Shown piece after piece: positions 28,824 through 38,084 of a stretch of 64,000 bases of DNA. The position numbers and the translations under genes were made by a program. The stretch lies in assembly GCA_013141455.1 (NCBI GenBank), contig JABFQW010000048.1:1-64000 (forward strand). The letters are read 5' to 3'. The first letter of the stretch is position 1. Each line of letters starts with the position of its first letter. The notes beneath the pieces were generated by a model, which was given only the letters and a program-made list of their open reading frames with translations, ran no database searches and was not told the origin of the DNA. The stretch is from Bacteroidales bacterium (GTDB lineage: Bacteria > Bacteroidota > Bacteroidia > Bacteroidales > F082).

Positions 28824-30656
28824 ATGAAAAAATTAACAACACCAGGCTTGCTGTGGCTTGCACTTTTCTGTTATTTTCCATTGTCGATGAACGCTCAGAA
28901 TCAAAAAATTGATGCTGGTAACTATGCGCGTATTTCGATGACTATGCTTGTTCTTGATTATGGCGACTCACCCTATATGGAGTATTTCAGGAAGCCCGGT
29001 CAATTGGACATTCCGGATAAATTTGATGATAATAATTTAACCTACACCCTGCTTCCCGCAAATTTTGAAAGGGCTCAAATGATCGACCGGACTAAAGTCG
29101 GGACAGGAATAACTTTTGGAATGAAAAACCAAATGAATACTAGTTTCATTGAGCCATTATTCGGTTTGGTAAAAAATTACAAGATACCAAATGCCATCAT
29201 CGCGAAAGAGTTTAACCGGCAGGAAGATGGTTCTTTCAATATGGATATTATCGCCCAACGTGGATTGTATAATGCAAATACCACAGACTACCAAAAGGCC
29301 AATGCCACCATGCGCAAAGAGGACGCCCTGAGAGATGCAGGTGAATTGCTTTTAAACAATAGTTATATCCTGATATTCGATTTCGTTGAAATAAAAACCA
29401 TGACCGAGGTATACAATGCGATGGATGCCAATAGTCAAAAACCCGTAGCAAGAACCCAAAATGGATACAAAGCCAATGGTAATGCGTATTTATATAAAAT
29501 AGATTTCAATGATTCGGTGTATAATAACTTTTTGCTGTCGATGTGGGTCGATGCCGGTTTCGAACCTACACTAAAACAGGAAAGAGCTGAATTATTCAAC
29601 AATAACATTTTCCCGGTTAAACGGATCGCGAATCTACCTTTCGCAGTAGAAGCACTGCAATATAATGCCGATCAGGGAGTTTTGGCACCAAAAGTTCAAA
29701 AAACACCCGATCAGTTGTTTGATATTTTGGTTAGTAATACCAATGTTGAGATGGTAACAAATATCGAAAAACTATTCAGTCAATTCAGGGTTAAATCGCA
29801 GATAACCTCTGTCCGGCCCATCGGCGTCAAAATCGGAACGAAAGAAGGACTTAAACTCGATCAGAGATATTATGTGTATGAAACCCAACTCGATGCGGCC
29901 GGCAAGGAATTCTCGAAACGTATGGGTGTTATCCGATCAAAAAATATTGTTGAAAACCGTTTTAATATCAGCGACAAGCAAGGCATATTTGAACCATCGC
30001 TATTCTATCAGACTGCCGGTAAGAAACTCAGTAATATGGGTATGTATGTTGAGCAGAAAAATGATTGGGGATTTGGTCTTTGCTTAGGTTACGCCATGGG
30101 AAACATGGGAGGAGCCAATGTTTCGCTTGAATTTAACATTATGTCGGTTTTAAATTCGGCAATGAATTTAAAATCAGGGATCACAGCCCTGAAAATATAC
30201 ATTGGAGCCGGATTAGACCTCCGTTCATACGAAAGCAACTATCTGTTATCGCAGAATATACCGAATCAAAACATCTTGTTTTACAAATTTGAAGGTGGTC
30301 TTGCCAAAGATTTCTATTTCGCCCGAAACTTTCACATCGGGCCGGTTATCGGTGTCGGTCTCGAAACAGCGGGGTTGACCGAAGATTATACTGATCCCAA
30401 CAATAACACTTCAAAATACACACTTGAAACCTTATACGGCAAAGCCGGACTTCGCTTTGGATTCAATATCCGGCATAATGTGCAATTACAAATTACCTCA
30501 GGTTTTATTTTACCAATGGGGACTGTTACTGAGGATATTAGATTTGAAAACAAAAGCATCAGTGGCTGGCCAAAAGACCTGACAGAAAACTGGGATGAAA
30601 TTTTCACTGACCGGCAAGGCGTTGAATTTGGCGGAGGACTCAGGTTACAATTCTAA
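28824..30656 (+). CDS. Exported protein with FlgT-C-like segment and C-terminal beta-barrel
   Basis: This is a 610-aa protein of unknown function with a signal peptide (LLWLALFCYFPLSMNAQ). The middle (about residues 320-375) reads ITSVRPIGVKIGTKEGLKLDQRY followed by a short variable loop and MGVIRSKNIVENRF. By eye that resembles the small beta-barrel of FlgT-C ('...lGs..Gl..Gd...V'). From about residue 410 to the end the pattern is alternating aromatic/hydrophobic strands ending in GGGLRLQF, as in outer-membrane barrels. It is the first gene of a five-gene run with short spacing. I infer an outer-membrane anchor for the exported partners downstream. Confidence 0.7.
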   Translation: MKKLTTPGLLWLALFCYFPLSMNAQNQKIDAGNYARISMTMLVLDYGDSPYMEYFRKPGQLDIPDKFDDNNLTYTLLPANFERAQMIDRTKVGTGITFGMKNQMNTSFIEPLFGLVKNYKIPNAIIAKEFNRQEDGSFNMDIIAQRGLYNANTTDYQKANATMRKEDALRDAGELLLNNSYILIFDFVEIKTMTEVYNAMDANSQKPVARTQNGYKANGNAYLYKIDFNDSVYNNFLLSMWVDAGFEPTLKQERAELFNNNIFPVKRIANLPFAVEALQYNADQGVLAPKVQKTPDQLFDILVSNTNVEMVTNIEKLFSQFRVKSQITSVRPIGVKIGTKEGLKLDQRYYVYETQLDAAGKEFSKRMGVIRSKNIVENRFNISDKQGIFEPSLFYQTAGKKLSNMGMYVEQKNDWGFGLCLGYAMGNMGGANVSLEFNIMSVLNSAMNLKSGITALKIYIGAGLDLRSYESNYLLSQNIPNQNILFYKFEGGLAKDFYFARNFHIGPVIGVGLETAGLTEDYTDPNNNTSKYTLETLYGKAGLRFGFNIRHNVQLQITSGFILPMGTVTEDIRFENKSISGWPKDLTENWDEIFTDRQGVEFGGGLRLQF

Positions 30657-30694
30657 TCGATTAAATGATATTCACTTGATTTAAAATTAAAACC

Positions 30695-31204
30695 ATGAAA
30701 ACCAACATTTTATTTACGCTGATCATCTGTATGTTTCTCGATATTTCGGCCTTTTCTCAAACGAGGAAAGAAAAAAAAATCGCCGGATATACTGTTGATA
30801 ATTATGAAGTTGAGTGCCTGGGTACCGGTGCAGAAGGAACTCAATTAATGAAAATATGGGGTTATGGAAAAAAACCGGAAGATGCCGTAATTCAGGCAAA
30901 AGTTAATGCGGTGCATGCAGTCATTTTTAAAGGAATCTTCGTTGGTGAACCAGGATGTATGAAACGTCCGATTGTGACTGATCCAGCTTCAGAAGAAAAG
31001 AATCAGGAATATTTTGACCTGTTTTTCAAACCAAATGGTGAATATCTGAGTTATGTTGCGCTGAGTGGCGAAGGCGTAAGGGAAAGCATTAAAGTTGATA
31101 AAAGAACCTATAAAGTGGCCATATTTGTCTCGGTGCAACACGCCTCACTTCGAAAAAAACTCGAGAGTGATGGTATCGTTAAAAAACTCGGTGCCGGATT
31201 TTAA
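30695..31204 (+). CDS. Small exported protein, LPP20-like
   Basis: This 169-aa protein has a signal peptide (FTLIICMFLDISAFSQ). The mature domain contains LMKIWGYGKKPEDAVIQAKVNAVHAVIF. This 'GyG...A...Ak..A' helix pattern is typical of the LPP20/FlgT-N fold found in periplasmic proteins. A charged basic C-terminus follows. There are three Cys residues, one in the signal peptide and two in the mature part. It lies 38 bases after the barrel gene and 33 before the next. No function is known to me; the fold call rests on the pattern alone. Confidence 0.65.
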   Translation: MKTNILFTLIICMFLDISAFSQTRKEKKIAGYTVDNYEVECLGTGAEGTQLMKIWGYGKKPEDAVIQAKVNAVHAVIFKGIFVGEPGCMKRPIVTDPASEEKNQEYFDLFFKPNGEYLSYVALSGEGVRESIKVDKRTYKVAIFVSVQHASLRKKLESDGIVKKLGAGF

Positions 31205-31237
31205 CAATTAGTAAAATAATAATTAAATACTACCATT

Positions 31238-32185
31238 ATGAAACGAATTATTCTGCTTATTTCATTAGCGATAATCACCGGAAATATTTTCGGACAGGCG
31301 AAAAAACCTACCATCATGGTTGTGCCAAGTGATGTGTGGTGTAACAAAAATGGATTCACGACAACATACGAGAATCAGGGAAGTAAAGTGATGATTCCCG
31401 ATTATAAAATCGCGATGCAAAGTGATGAAAATCTTATATTGGTTATTGCGAAAATAAATACACTGATGTCGGACCGTGGATTCCCTCTGAAAAACCTCGA
31501 ATCAGTATTGAAAAACGTGGAACAACAAGCAGCTCAGGACAATATGCGTACCAGTAAAGAGGGTTCATCACTCGCTGAGAGTCCGCTTGATGTATTAAAG
31601 AAAACAGCAAAAGCTGACATTATCATGCAATTAACCTATACCCTTAACCAAACCGGACCAAAAAAATCAGTTACTTTCAATCTTCAGGGAATTGATGCTT
31701 ACACCGGCAAACAGATCGCAGGTGCTCAGGGAACAGGTGCCCCTTCATTCTCATCCGAATTACCGGTTCTGCTTGAAGAGGCCGTACTTTCGCAATTAGA
31801 CAATTTCAATGCCCAGCTTCAAACTCATTTCGATGACCTGTTGGCTAATGGCCGCGAGGTAACAGTCAGGATTCAGGTTTGGGACAACGGATCGGGCACC
31901 GATCTTGAAAGTGAATATGACGGTGATGAGTTGGGCGAGATAATTGACGACTGGTTTTTTAAAAACTCGGTAAACGGCCGGTATAGCAAATCAGAATCCA
32001 GTGAAAGCTATATGTTCTTCGAACAGGTTCGTATTCCGCTTTACGATGCGAATAACAAACCTATGGATACCAAAGATTTTGTGCAACAATTGCGTAAATT
32101 TTTAAAAGAACCCCCATACAATTTAATTTGTAAAGCTGATATGAATGGCCTTGGTGCCGGACTTCTATACATTGGAGAAAAATAA
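31238..32185 (+). CDS. Exported protein, possible DUF6175 / CsgG-like
   Basis: This 315-aa protein has a signal peptide (ILLISLAIITGNIFGQ). The mature part starts KKPTIMVVPSDVWCNKNGF and continues with an alpha/beta domain containing ADIIMQLTYTLN and VTFNLQGIDAYTGKQIAGAQGTG. That is the order 'aDii...g....v....d..tg..v' seen in CsgG, LpoB and TolB-N folds. From memory it resembles the Bacteroidota family DUF6175, which I could not verify. A second domain (about 205-315) follows VTVRIQVWDNG. It is the third gene of the five-gene locus, 14 bases before the next. Confidence 0.65.
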   Translation: MKRIILLISLAIITGNIFGQAKKPTIMVVPSDVWCNKNGFTTTYENQGSKVMIPDYKIAMQSDENLILVIAKINTLMSDRGFPLKNLESVLKNVEQQAAQDNMRTSKEGSSLAESPLDVLKKTAKADIIMQLTYTLNQTGPKKSVTFNLQGIDAYTGKQIAGAQGTGAPSFSSELPVLLEEAVLSQLDNFNAQLQTHFDDLLANGREVTVRIQVWDNGSGTDLESEYDGDELGEIIDDWFFKNSVNGRYSKSESSESYMFFEQVRIPLYDANNKPMDTKDFVQQLRKFLKEPPYNLICKADMNGLGAGLLYIGEK

Positions 32186-32199
32186 TTAAAATCCTGACT

Positions 32200-33381
32200 A
32201 TGAAAAAGTTAATACTATTTATCATATTCCTTACCGGAATGAACCATAACTTCACAACTGCCCAGAATAGTTTAGGGAAATCAGATGATATGGGACGAAT
32301 ATCGATCACGGCTTTTGTTGAGGAAAACATGAACGGTATGCCTGCCGGTGCCAGAGAGTTTTTGACCAATAAACTCCAACAGATTGTTACGTTAAATGGT
32401 TTAGGTGGTGGAAGTATAAACCCAAGATTCGTTATTACCGCGAATGTTGCCACCCTCACCAAAGATGTAATTCCGGGCCCACCTGCCATGATCGCTCAAA
32501 ATCTTCAAATAACTTTTTATATTGTTGATTATCAGGAACGAATTGTTTTCAATACAACTTCCATGATGATTAAAGGTGTTGGCACAAACGACACGAAAGC
32601 TTATATTCAGGCGATAAAAACGATTCAACCATCCTCAACAGAATTAAAACAGTTTGTTGAATTGGCAAAAGTAAAACTTATCGAATATTTTAATTCACAC
32701 TGCGATATTTTACTCAAAAAAGCAGAGGCCATGGTCGGTCGCAAACAATACGAAGAGGCTATATTTCAGCTCACTACGGTACCCGAAATCTGTCTCGACT
32801 GTTACAACCTCGCTATGGATAAATCGACTGAGGTTTACAAACTGTATGCTGATAACAAATGTGCCGAAAATATCACAAAGGCAAAAGGCGCCTGGGCAAC
32901 TTTCGATGATGCAACCGCTTTGTTCTATCTGTCAGATATTTTCCCCGACACTAAATGTTATGGGGAAGCTCAGCAATTGGTTCAGGAGATAAAGGATCAC
33001 CAATGTGCCAGGGCATATGGTGCGGCCAAAGGAGCCTGGGCTGCCCAGAATTATATTGAAGCGGCCCGTCAATTGGCTCAGGTACCAAGCGATTCAAAGT
33101 GTGCGAAAGATGCCAATGCCCTGTCAACTGAAATTCGGGGTGAAATAAGGGATTGGGACAATGAATATAAAAAATATCAGCAGGAATATGCCTTCCGTTA
33201 CGATCAATGGACAACAGAAGACAGGCGAAAAGACATTCAACAGTCTGCCGATATCGACTACAGGAAAACAGAGGCGTATGATTTACAAAAACGTGAAATT
33301 GAAGCCAAACGTGCTGTCGGTATCGCCTGGGCCGAAAATAATCATTGGGGATGGTACAGTTTTGGTGGGTGGCTGTGGTAG
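32200..33381 (+). CDS. Exported protein with CsgG-like N-domain and cysteine-containing helical repeats
   Basis: This 393-aa protein has a signal peptide cleaved near TTAQN. The N-terminal domain (about 25-165) has NPRFVITANVATLTKDV and NLQITFYIVDYQERIVFNTT, then GVGTNDTKAYIQAIKTI, a CsgG/LPP20-style strand-strand-helix layout. Residues 170-310 are TPR-like helical repeats of about 43 residues, each with conserved Cys (NKCAENITKAKGAW, HQCARAYGAAKGAW, SKCAKDANAL). The C-terminus is charged and ends with a Trp-rich tail (HWGWYSFGGWLW). Function is unknown. It is the fourth gene of the locus. Confidence 0.68.
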   Translation: MKKLILFIIFLTGMNHNFTTAQNSLGKSDDMGRISITAFVEENMNGMPAGAREFLTNKLQQIVTLNGLGGGSINPRFVITANVATLTKDVIPGPPAMIAQNLQITFYIVDYQERIVFNTTSMMIKGVGTNDTKAYIQAIKTIQPSSTELKQFVELAKVKLIEYFNSHCDILLKKAEAMVGRKQYEEAIFQLTTVPEICLDCYNLAMDKSTEVYKLYADNKCAENITKAKGAWATFDDATALFYLSDIFPDTKCYGEAQQLVQEIKDHQCARAYGAAKGAWAAQNYIEAARQLAQVPSDSKCAKDANALSTEIRGEIRDWDNEYKKYQQEYAFRYDQWTTEDRRKDIQQSADIDYRKTEAYDLQKREIEAKRAVGIAWAENNHWGWYSFGGWLW

Positions 33382-33391
33382 TAGGAAGTTG

Positions 33392-33420
33392 CCTGCCTCG
33401 GCGGCACGACGAGAGAAGTG
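33392..33420 (+). repeat. 29-bp GC-rich dispersed repeat, copy A
   Basis: This segment starts CCTGCCTCGGC and ends GACGAGAGAAGTG, 10 bases after a stop codon. It matches copy B at 47960-47988 in 25 of 29 positions. It is much more GC-rich than its surroundings. Confidence 0.7.
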
Positions 33421-33493
33421 GGAAGTGGGAAGATAAGTTTGATTTAACAATAATATTTAGTTATTACATTGATAAACAATAAAATAAAAACAA

Positions 33494-34807
33494 GTGAAAA
33501 CGAATACTATTTTTCTTTTAACCGGATTGACATTACTTATTGTAATAGGTGACCCAACTGAGTTAACCGCCCAGGAAAAAGTTATTGAAAAAAGTGGTAA
33601 AAAACCTGGTTGGGTGAATGGCATCGAAATGAATTACCTGATAGAGGTGGGCAAAGGAGCAAGTCTTGATGAAGCCAAGACACTGGCTCTCACCAGGGTG
33701 AAAGATAATATCGTGAATTCTGTTGCTGTGAAGGTAAGTTCATCCACCGAATTATCTACTTCAGAAATACGTCAGGGTGAAAAGTACAATATTTCGGGTA
33801 GCTATCTGGAAGTTATCAAAACAAAAACGGCCAATCTTCCGGCAATTAAAGGTATTTCGGAAAACAAAGTGAGTGAATTCTATTGGGAAAAAGTCAGGAA
33901 TACAAGAAAAGGACCCATCGTTTGTTATTATCATGTGAAATATCCCTTCTCACAGGCTGACCTTGATCAGATTATTTTTGAATACAATGAAGCCCAACGC
34001 CGTATGCGCGAACAGCTTGAAGCTGCAATTGACGGACTCGACGATTTGACCCTGATTGAGGCTATCATCGAACGACTGACTACACTTCGACATTTATCAA
34101 AACAACTTGAAGACGAAAACAAGGCTATTGCAGCCACAAATATTGGTAAATTGGAAGACCTTCTGAAGAATCTCCAAATACAGCAAACTGTTTGCGAACA
34201 AGGTGCATTAAAGTATTTCCTCGTTTATGGAAACCGTAGGTTTACAACATCTCAAAATCCGAAAACAAAATCAAACTGTGCTTCCAATTTCAGACAACAA
34301 TCAGTCGGCGACACCATGGTCGTACGTTACGATCATCAGGCTTGCCGTAGTCAGGTAACTAACACTGTTTCATTAGAATACCGTTTCGAAAGCAAAGCTG
34401 TAAAAGCTGAATTTCAATTGGCTTCGATATTCACTGCGTCTAACCTTAAAATTTCGGAAGGTGCACAATTTGTGGTTATGCAGTCGAATAACACATCCAT
34501 TTCACACTATAAAATCATATTGCCAGTGCTGCTTCAATCGAACGAAACGGTTGAATTGAAAAATATAAGTATCACATTTTCAAAACGTCCGATGCTGACT
34601 TTTAATAATGTAAACGGACAAACGATCAGTCCCGGAGTGAATTCACTTGAGCTGACGGGTGATTTTCCTTTGCAAAAATCAAATTACACTTTTGAGAACT
34701 ACGAAATAGTTTTGATGAGTGGAAGTATTACCTACACAAACCTGAAAACGAAGAATACTTCTGCCTATAAATTTTATAATGAGAAGATTGCAGTTGTTGT
34801 GCAATAA
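33494..34807 (+). CDS. Exported LPP20-like protein
   Basis: This 437-aa protein starts at GTG (33494), as no ATG precedes the signal peptide (FLLTGLTLLIVIGDPTELTAQ). The N-terminal domain has KKPGWVNG, then YLIEVGKGASLDEAKTLALTRVKDNIVNSVAVKVSS. This 'GxG.S.deA...A...i...i.v.v.S' pattern is the core of LPP20-type domains (Helicobacter LPP20, FlgT-N). A coiled or helical part follows (about 155-240), then a beta-rich C-terminal half (245-437). It is the last gene of the five-gene locus, 112 bases after the previous one. Confidence 0.72.
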   Translation: MKTNTIFLLTGLTLLIVIGDPTELTAQEKVIEKSGKKPGWVNGIEMNYLIEVGKGASLDEAKTLALTRVKDNIVNSVAVKVSSSTELSTSEIRQGEKYNISGSYLEVIKTKTANLPAIKGISENKVSEFYWEKVRNTRKGPIVCYYHVKYPFSQADLDQIIFEYNEAQRRMREQLEAAIDGLDDLTLIEAIIERLTTLRHLSKQLEDENKAIAATNIGKLEDLLKNLQIQQTVCEQGALKYFLVYGNRRFTTSQNPKTKSNCASNFRQQSVGDTMVVRYDHQACRSQVTNTVSLEYRFESKAVKAEFQLASIFTASNLKISEGAQFVVMQSNNTSISHYKIILPVLLQSNETVELKNISITFSKRPMLTFNNVNGQTISPGVNSLELTGDFPLQKSNYTFENYEIVLMSGSITYTNLKTKNTSAYKFYNEKIAVVVQ

Positions 34808-34913
34808 ATAAATCGTTGAATCAGGACAGAATAAAATCAATCATTGGATAAACAGTACTGACTAAACACGAGTAATTTTTAGAAATAATTATCTATAACT
34901 TTATAAATTATTG

Positions 34914-34938
34914 TAAATTTGTAAAGTTAACTTTATAA
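34914..34938 (+). promoter_or_regulatory. Promoter and palindromic operator-like site before the DUF4143 ATPase gene
   Basis: TAAATTTG (34914-34921) matches the -7 consensus. Directly after it, TAAAGTTAACTTTA (34922-34935) is a perfect 14-bp palindrome covering the expected transcription start. AACTTTATAA occurs at 34898-34907 and again at 34929-34938, 31 bp apart. The ATG is 10 bases downstream of the palindrome, so the leader would be very short. Confidence 0.55.
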
Positions 34939-34944
34939 TTTACG

Positions 34945-36069
34945 ATGTATTTACGTGAAATAGCCGAAATTATTGGCAAACAATTGTTCAAAGGGAAAGT
35001 AATTGTCCTATTTGGACCCAGAAGAGTTGGAAAAACAACCATTTCAAAATCTATAGTAAGCAGCATTGATAATAGCCGTTATTTGAATTGTGAGTTACTC
35101 GAGCATAAAACTGCATTGGAAACAACTAATAGTCAGGAATTAAAGAATTATCTGGGCAATTATAGGCTTATCGTCCTCGATGAAGCGCAGCACATTCGTG
35201 ATATTGGTCGTATTCTAAAAATACTCAATGATACTTTCCCCGAAATTCAGATTATTGCAACCGGTTCATCAAGTTTTGAGCTTGGGAACCGCTTGGCCGA
35301 ACCATTAACAGGTAGAGCCCGGGAGTATTTGCTTCTCCCCTTTTCCATCACGGAACTTGTCCAAAAAGAAGATAAAATTGCAATACAGGCAAATTTGGAT
35401 CATATCCTCAGGTTTGGATTATATCCAGAAGTGTATGGCAAATCGGATGAAGATGCAAAAGAAGAATTGATTCAAATTGCGAGTAACTATTTATACCGCG
35501 ATATACTTCAGTTTGAACAAGTTAAAAGGCCTTCATTGTTACAAAACCTCCTCACTGCACTCGCACTGCAAATTGGTCAGGAAGTGTCTGTTAATGAATT
35601 ATCACGGTTGTTAGGCGAGACAATTCCGACATTGCAACGGTATATAGATTTACTTGAAAAATCTTTTGTAATTTTTCGTTTACGTTCCTTTAACCGAAAC
35701 CTTCGTAAAGAGATTGCGAAAGGACAAAAAATCTATTTTTATGATAATGGAATCCGGAATGCAATCATTCGGAACTTTAATCCAATGCAATTACGAAATG
35801 ATATTGGTGGGTTATGGGAAAATTTTTGTATTGTTGAAAGGATGAAGTTTAATATAGCAAACCGCAAATTTGTAAACAGTTATTTCTGGCGAACTTACGA
35901 TCAAAAAGAAATTGATTATATTGAGGAAGAAGGAGGGAAAATCAATGCTTATGAATTTAAATACAATCAACAAAAACTGCCAAAAATCCCTGCAGAATTC
36001 GCAAAATCATACGCAAACACGAACTTCTCCTCAGTGAATAAAGAAAATTTTTGGGCATTTATCGAATAA
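34945..36069 (+). CDS. AAA-type ATPase with DUF4143 C-terminal domain
   Basis: This 374-aa protein belongs to the AAA_14/DUF4143 group. The N-terminal ATPase has Walker A GPRRVGKT (24-31), Walker B LIVLDEAQ and ATGSSS as sensor. GRAREYLLLPFS is the family hallmark after it. Then come a winged-helix-like stretch (VSVNELSRLLGETIPTLQRYIDLLEKS), FDNGIRN, and the PD-(D/E)xK-like end with EIDYIEEEGGKINAYEFKY. The family's molecular role is not established; it is widespread and patchy in anaerobes. It stands alone, with a palindrome over its promoter that suggests autoregulation. Confidence 0.88.
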   Translation: MYLREIAEIIGKQLFKGKVIVLFGPRRVGKTTISKSIVSSIDNSRYLNCELLEHKTALETTNSQELKNYLGNYRLIVLDEAQHIRDIGRILKILNDTFPEIQIIATGSSSFELGNRLAEPLTGRAREYLLLPFSITELVQKEDKIAIQANLDHILRFGLYPEVYGKSDEDAKEELIQIASNYLYRDILQFEQVKRPSLLQNLLTALALQIGQEVSVNELSRLLGETIPTLQRYIDLLEKSFVIFRLRSFNRNLRKEIAKGQKIYFYDNGIRNAIIRNFNPMQLRNDIGGLWENFCIVERMKFNIANRKFVNSYFWRTYDQKEIDYIEEEGGKINAYEFKYNQQKLPKIPAEFAKSYANTNFSSVNKENFWAFIE

Positions 36070-36101
36070 AACACATTGAATATCTGTTTATTCCAATCCC
36101 A

Positions 36102-37835
36102 TTACTTTATCAAAAACCTATCGCCCTTATCATCCACTATCTGTTTTTTGTAGGATTCGGGATAACCGGGTTGTTTGGGTGATTGAGGATATCCGTACCC
36201 ATTTTCGAGAAACAGGCCATCCTTTTCCTGTTTAATATTTCCGTCCATATATTTGACCAACAGAAAGTCACCAAGGTTTCTCCAGGTATCGACTGTCGTA
36301 TTGGCAGCATCTGTGGAATATTTCGTAAGAAATTTAATCGCTTCCTCAGGATTCTCCCTGTAAAGTGACAATGCCTTATCATCTGTTGGCAACACATCAG
36401 CGCTGAATTTACTTTCAATCGTGTTTTGCACTTTCGTTACATCGGGCATCACCCTGTCGTAAAACAAATACGCGAAGTGAGCGAGTCGGTTAAAAACCCA
36501 GAAAGCCGCTGTTTCTGAATAAGTTAACATATCACCATTTCCTTCAGCAAAGCAAAAAGGTACATCACTTATGCTGCAATAAAATGGAACATATACTGTG
36601 GTTGAAGCATCATCAACACCAAACCAGTTGATTCCCCCAATGGCATCAGGCAACCAGTTTCGCATCTGTATGATATAAGAGAAACCTGTTTGCTGCGTGG
36701 CAGTCGTTCTTTCGTGAAAGTACTCTTTACCTTCATATTCCCAGGTGAGTGGCCGCCAGCGGTACGGAAGTCCAAACGGACCAGCTCCGATATCTTTTGC
36801 CATATCTAATTCAGTACCTTCAAGGTGATCGCGTTTAAACGACATCAAATCACGTGGATTTAACTTTCGATCGGGTTTAATAAATAACGGCATGCGACGA
36901 CTTAAATTCTTCCCTGTAGCATAATCCCAGTATTTACCCATATCAGCATTCACATGGTTAAACATACTCCACACCCTGAGCTCACAAAAACGGGCTGCCT
37001 CAAAATCGAGCGGATTGTAAATATCTGAAAAACTAAAATCAATATCAATACCTTCAAAATATCCTTTTTGTCTGGCGAACGAAATCAAATCATGTGAATA
37101 AACAACCTGGATATCTGCATCATACAATTTATCCCAATCCTTGTCAGTGATTGAAGTTTTACCGTCGCGTAACGTAAATTGTGTAATCCGTGCATGGTTT
37201 GCATGTGCCGAAATATATCCTTCAGGAACACGCATGGCAACCCATACAGCGCCTTTATTCACATTTTCGGTCAACTTTGTCTTCTTGTTTACTTTCATAT
37301 CGGTTCCTTTTCCAATAAGTTCCATAATCCAAACCTCATTGGCATCACCAATTGAAAACGACTCACCAGAACTCGCGTAGCCATAGGTATTCATTAAGTC
37401 GGCAATCACTTTGATCGCTTCCCGGGCACTCTTCGCCCTTTGAATGGACAGGAACATCAAACTGCCATAATCAATCAGTCCGGTTGAATCGGTGAGTTTT
37501 TCTCTTCCACCGAATGTTGTTTCACCAATTGAAACCTGATGCTCATTCATAAAACCAATGGTTTGATATGTGTGTGCAACTTGTGGAATCTGTGCCAAAG
37601 GTTCGGCAGTTCCCCGATCATAAATTGTTACCAATGAACCGGCAGGCCAATCAGTTGCCGGACGAAAATACAATTCACCATATCGGATATGAGAATCGGC
37701 AGCATATGAAATCATGGTAGAACCATCAGTGGATGCGCCTTTGCTGACCAAATAATTCGTGCAGGCCATCAGATTAAAAGTAGAATTACACGAAAAAAGA
37801 TAAACGATAAAAACTAAAATTTTTGATATTTTCAT
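36102..37835 (-). CDS. C69-family dipeptidase
   Basis: This 577-aa secreted N-terminal-nucleophile hydrolase belongs to peptidase family C69 (PepD-like dipeptidases). A signal peptide is followed at once by CTNYLVSKGASTDGS. Cys25 would become the N-terminal nucleophile after processing. Further family marks are SFSIGDANEVWIMELIGKG and WVAMRVPEGYISAHANHARI. The position of Cys25 right after LMA also looks like a lipobox, but family knowledge favours the catalytic role. It is convergent with the ATPase gene and has its own upstream region of 249 bases. Confidence 0.9.
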   Translation of the reverse strand: MKISKILVFIVYLFSCNSTFNLMACTNYLVSKGASTDGSTMISYAADSHIRYGELYFRPATDWPAGSLVTIYDRGTAEPLAQIPQVAHTYQTIGFMNEHQVSIGETTFGGREKLTDSTGLIDYGSLMFLSIQRAKSAREAIKVIADLMNTYGYASSGESFSIGDANEVWIMELIGKGTDMKVNKKTKLTENVNKGAVWVAMRVPEGYISAHANHARITQFTLRDGKTSITDKDWDKLYDADIQVVYSHDLISFARQKGYFEGIDIDFSFSDIYNPLDFEAARFCELRVWSMFNHVNADMGKYWDYATGKNLSRRMPLFIKPDRKLNPRDLMSFKRDHLEGTELDMAKDIGAGPFGLPYRWRPLTWEYEGKEYFHERTTATQQTGFSYIIQMRNWLPDAIGGINWFGVDDASTTVYVPFYCSISDVPFCFAEGNGDMLTYSETAAFWVFNRLAHFAYLFYDRVMPDVTKVQNTIESKFSADVLPTDDKALSLYRENPEEAIKFLTKYSTDAANTTVDTWRNLGDFLLVKYMDGNIKQEKDGLFLENGYGYPQSPKQPGYPESYKKQIVDDKGDRFLIK

Positions 37836-38084
37836 AAATCAGACAGGATTATTGTAATTGACAAATGTATGAAAACACTTTGAATTGAGCGTTTGCGGTA
37901 AGATAAGTTAAAATTCAAATTACCTTGTACAAATAAAAGAGAATCAGGTAAAAATCAAGCAGAACCAATATTTAATGCAACAGGAAATAGAAACTTAGTA
38001 ATTTTACATCGGTCATCGGACAATGATTGAAATACAAGTGCCGGTCGTGAATTTATCCTCAATGCAAGGAAAAAAATAATTCCT

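Noticed and set aside
37757-37768. Lipobox reading of the C69 dipeptidase N-terminus (LMAC)
   Set aside because: The Cys directly followed by TNYLV is the known catalytic nucleophile position in this family, so a lipoprotein anchor is less likely.
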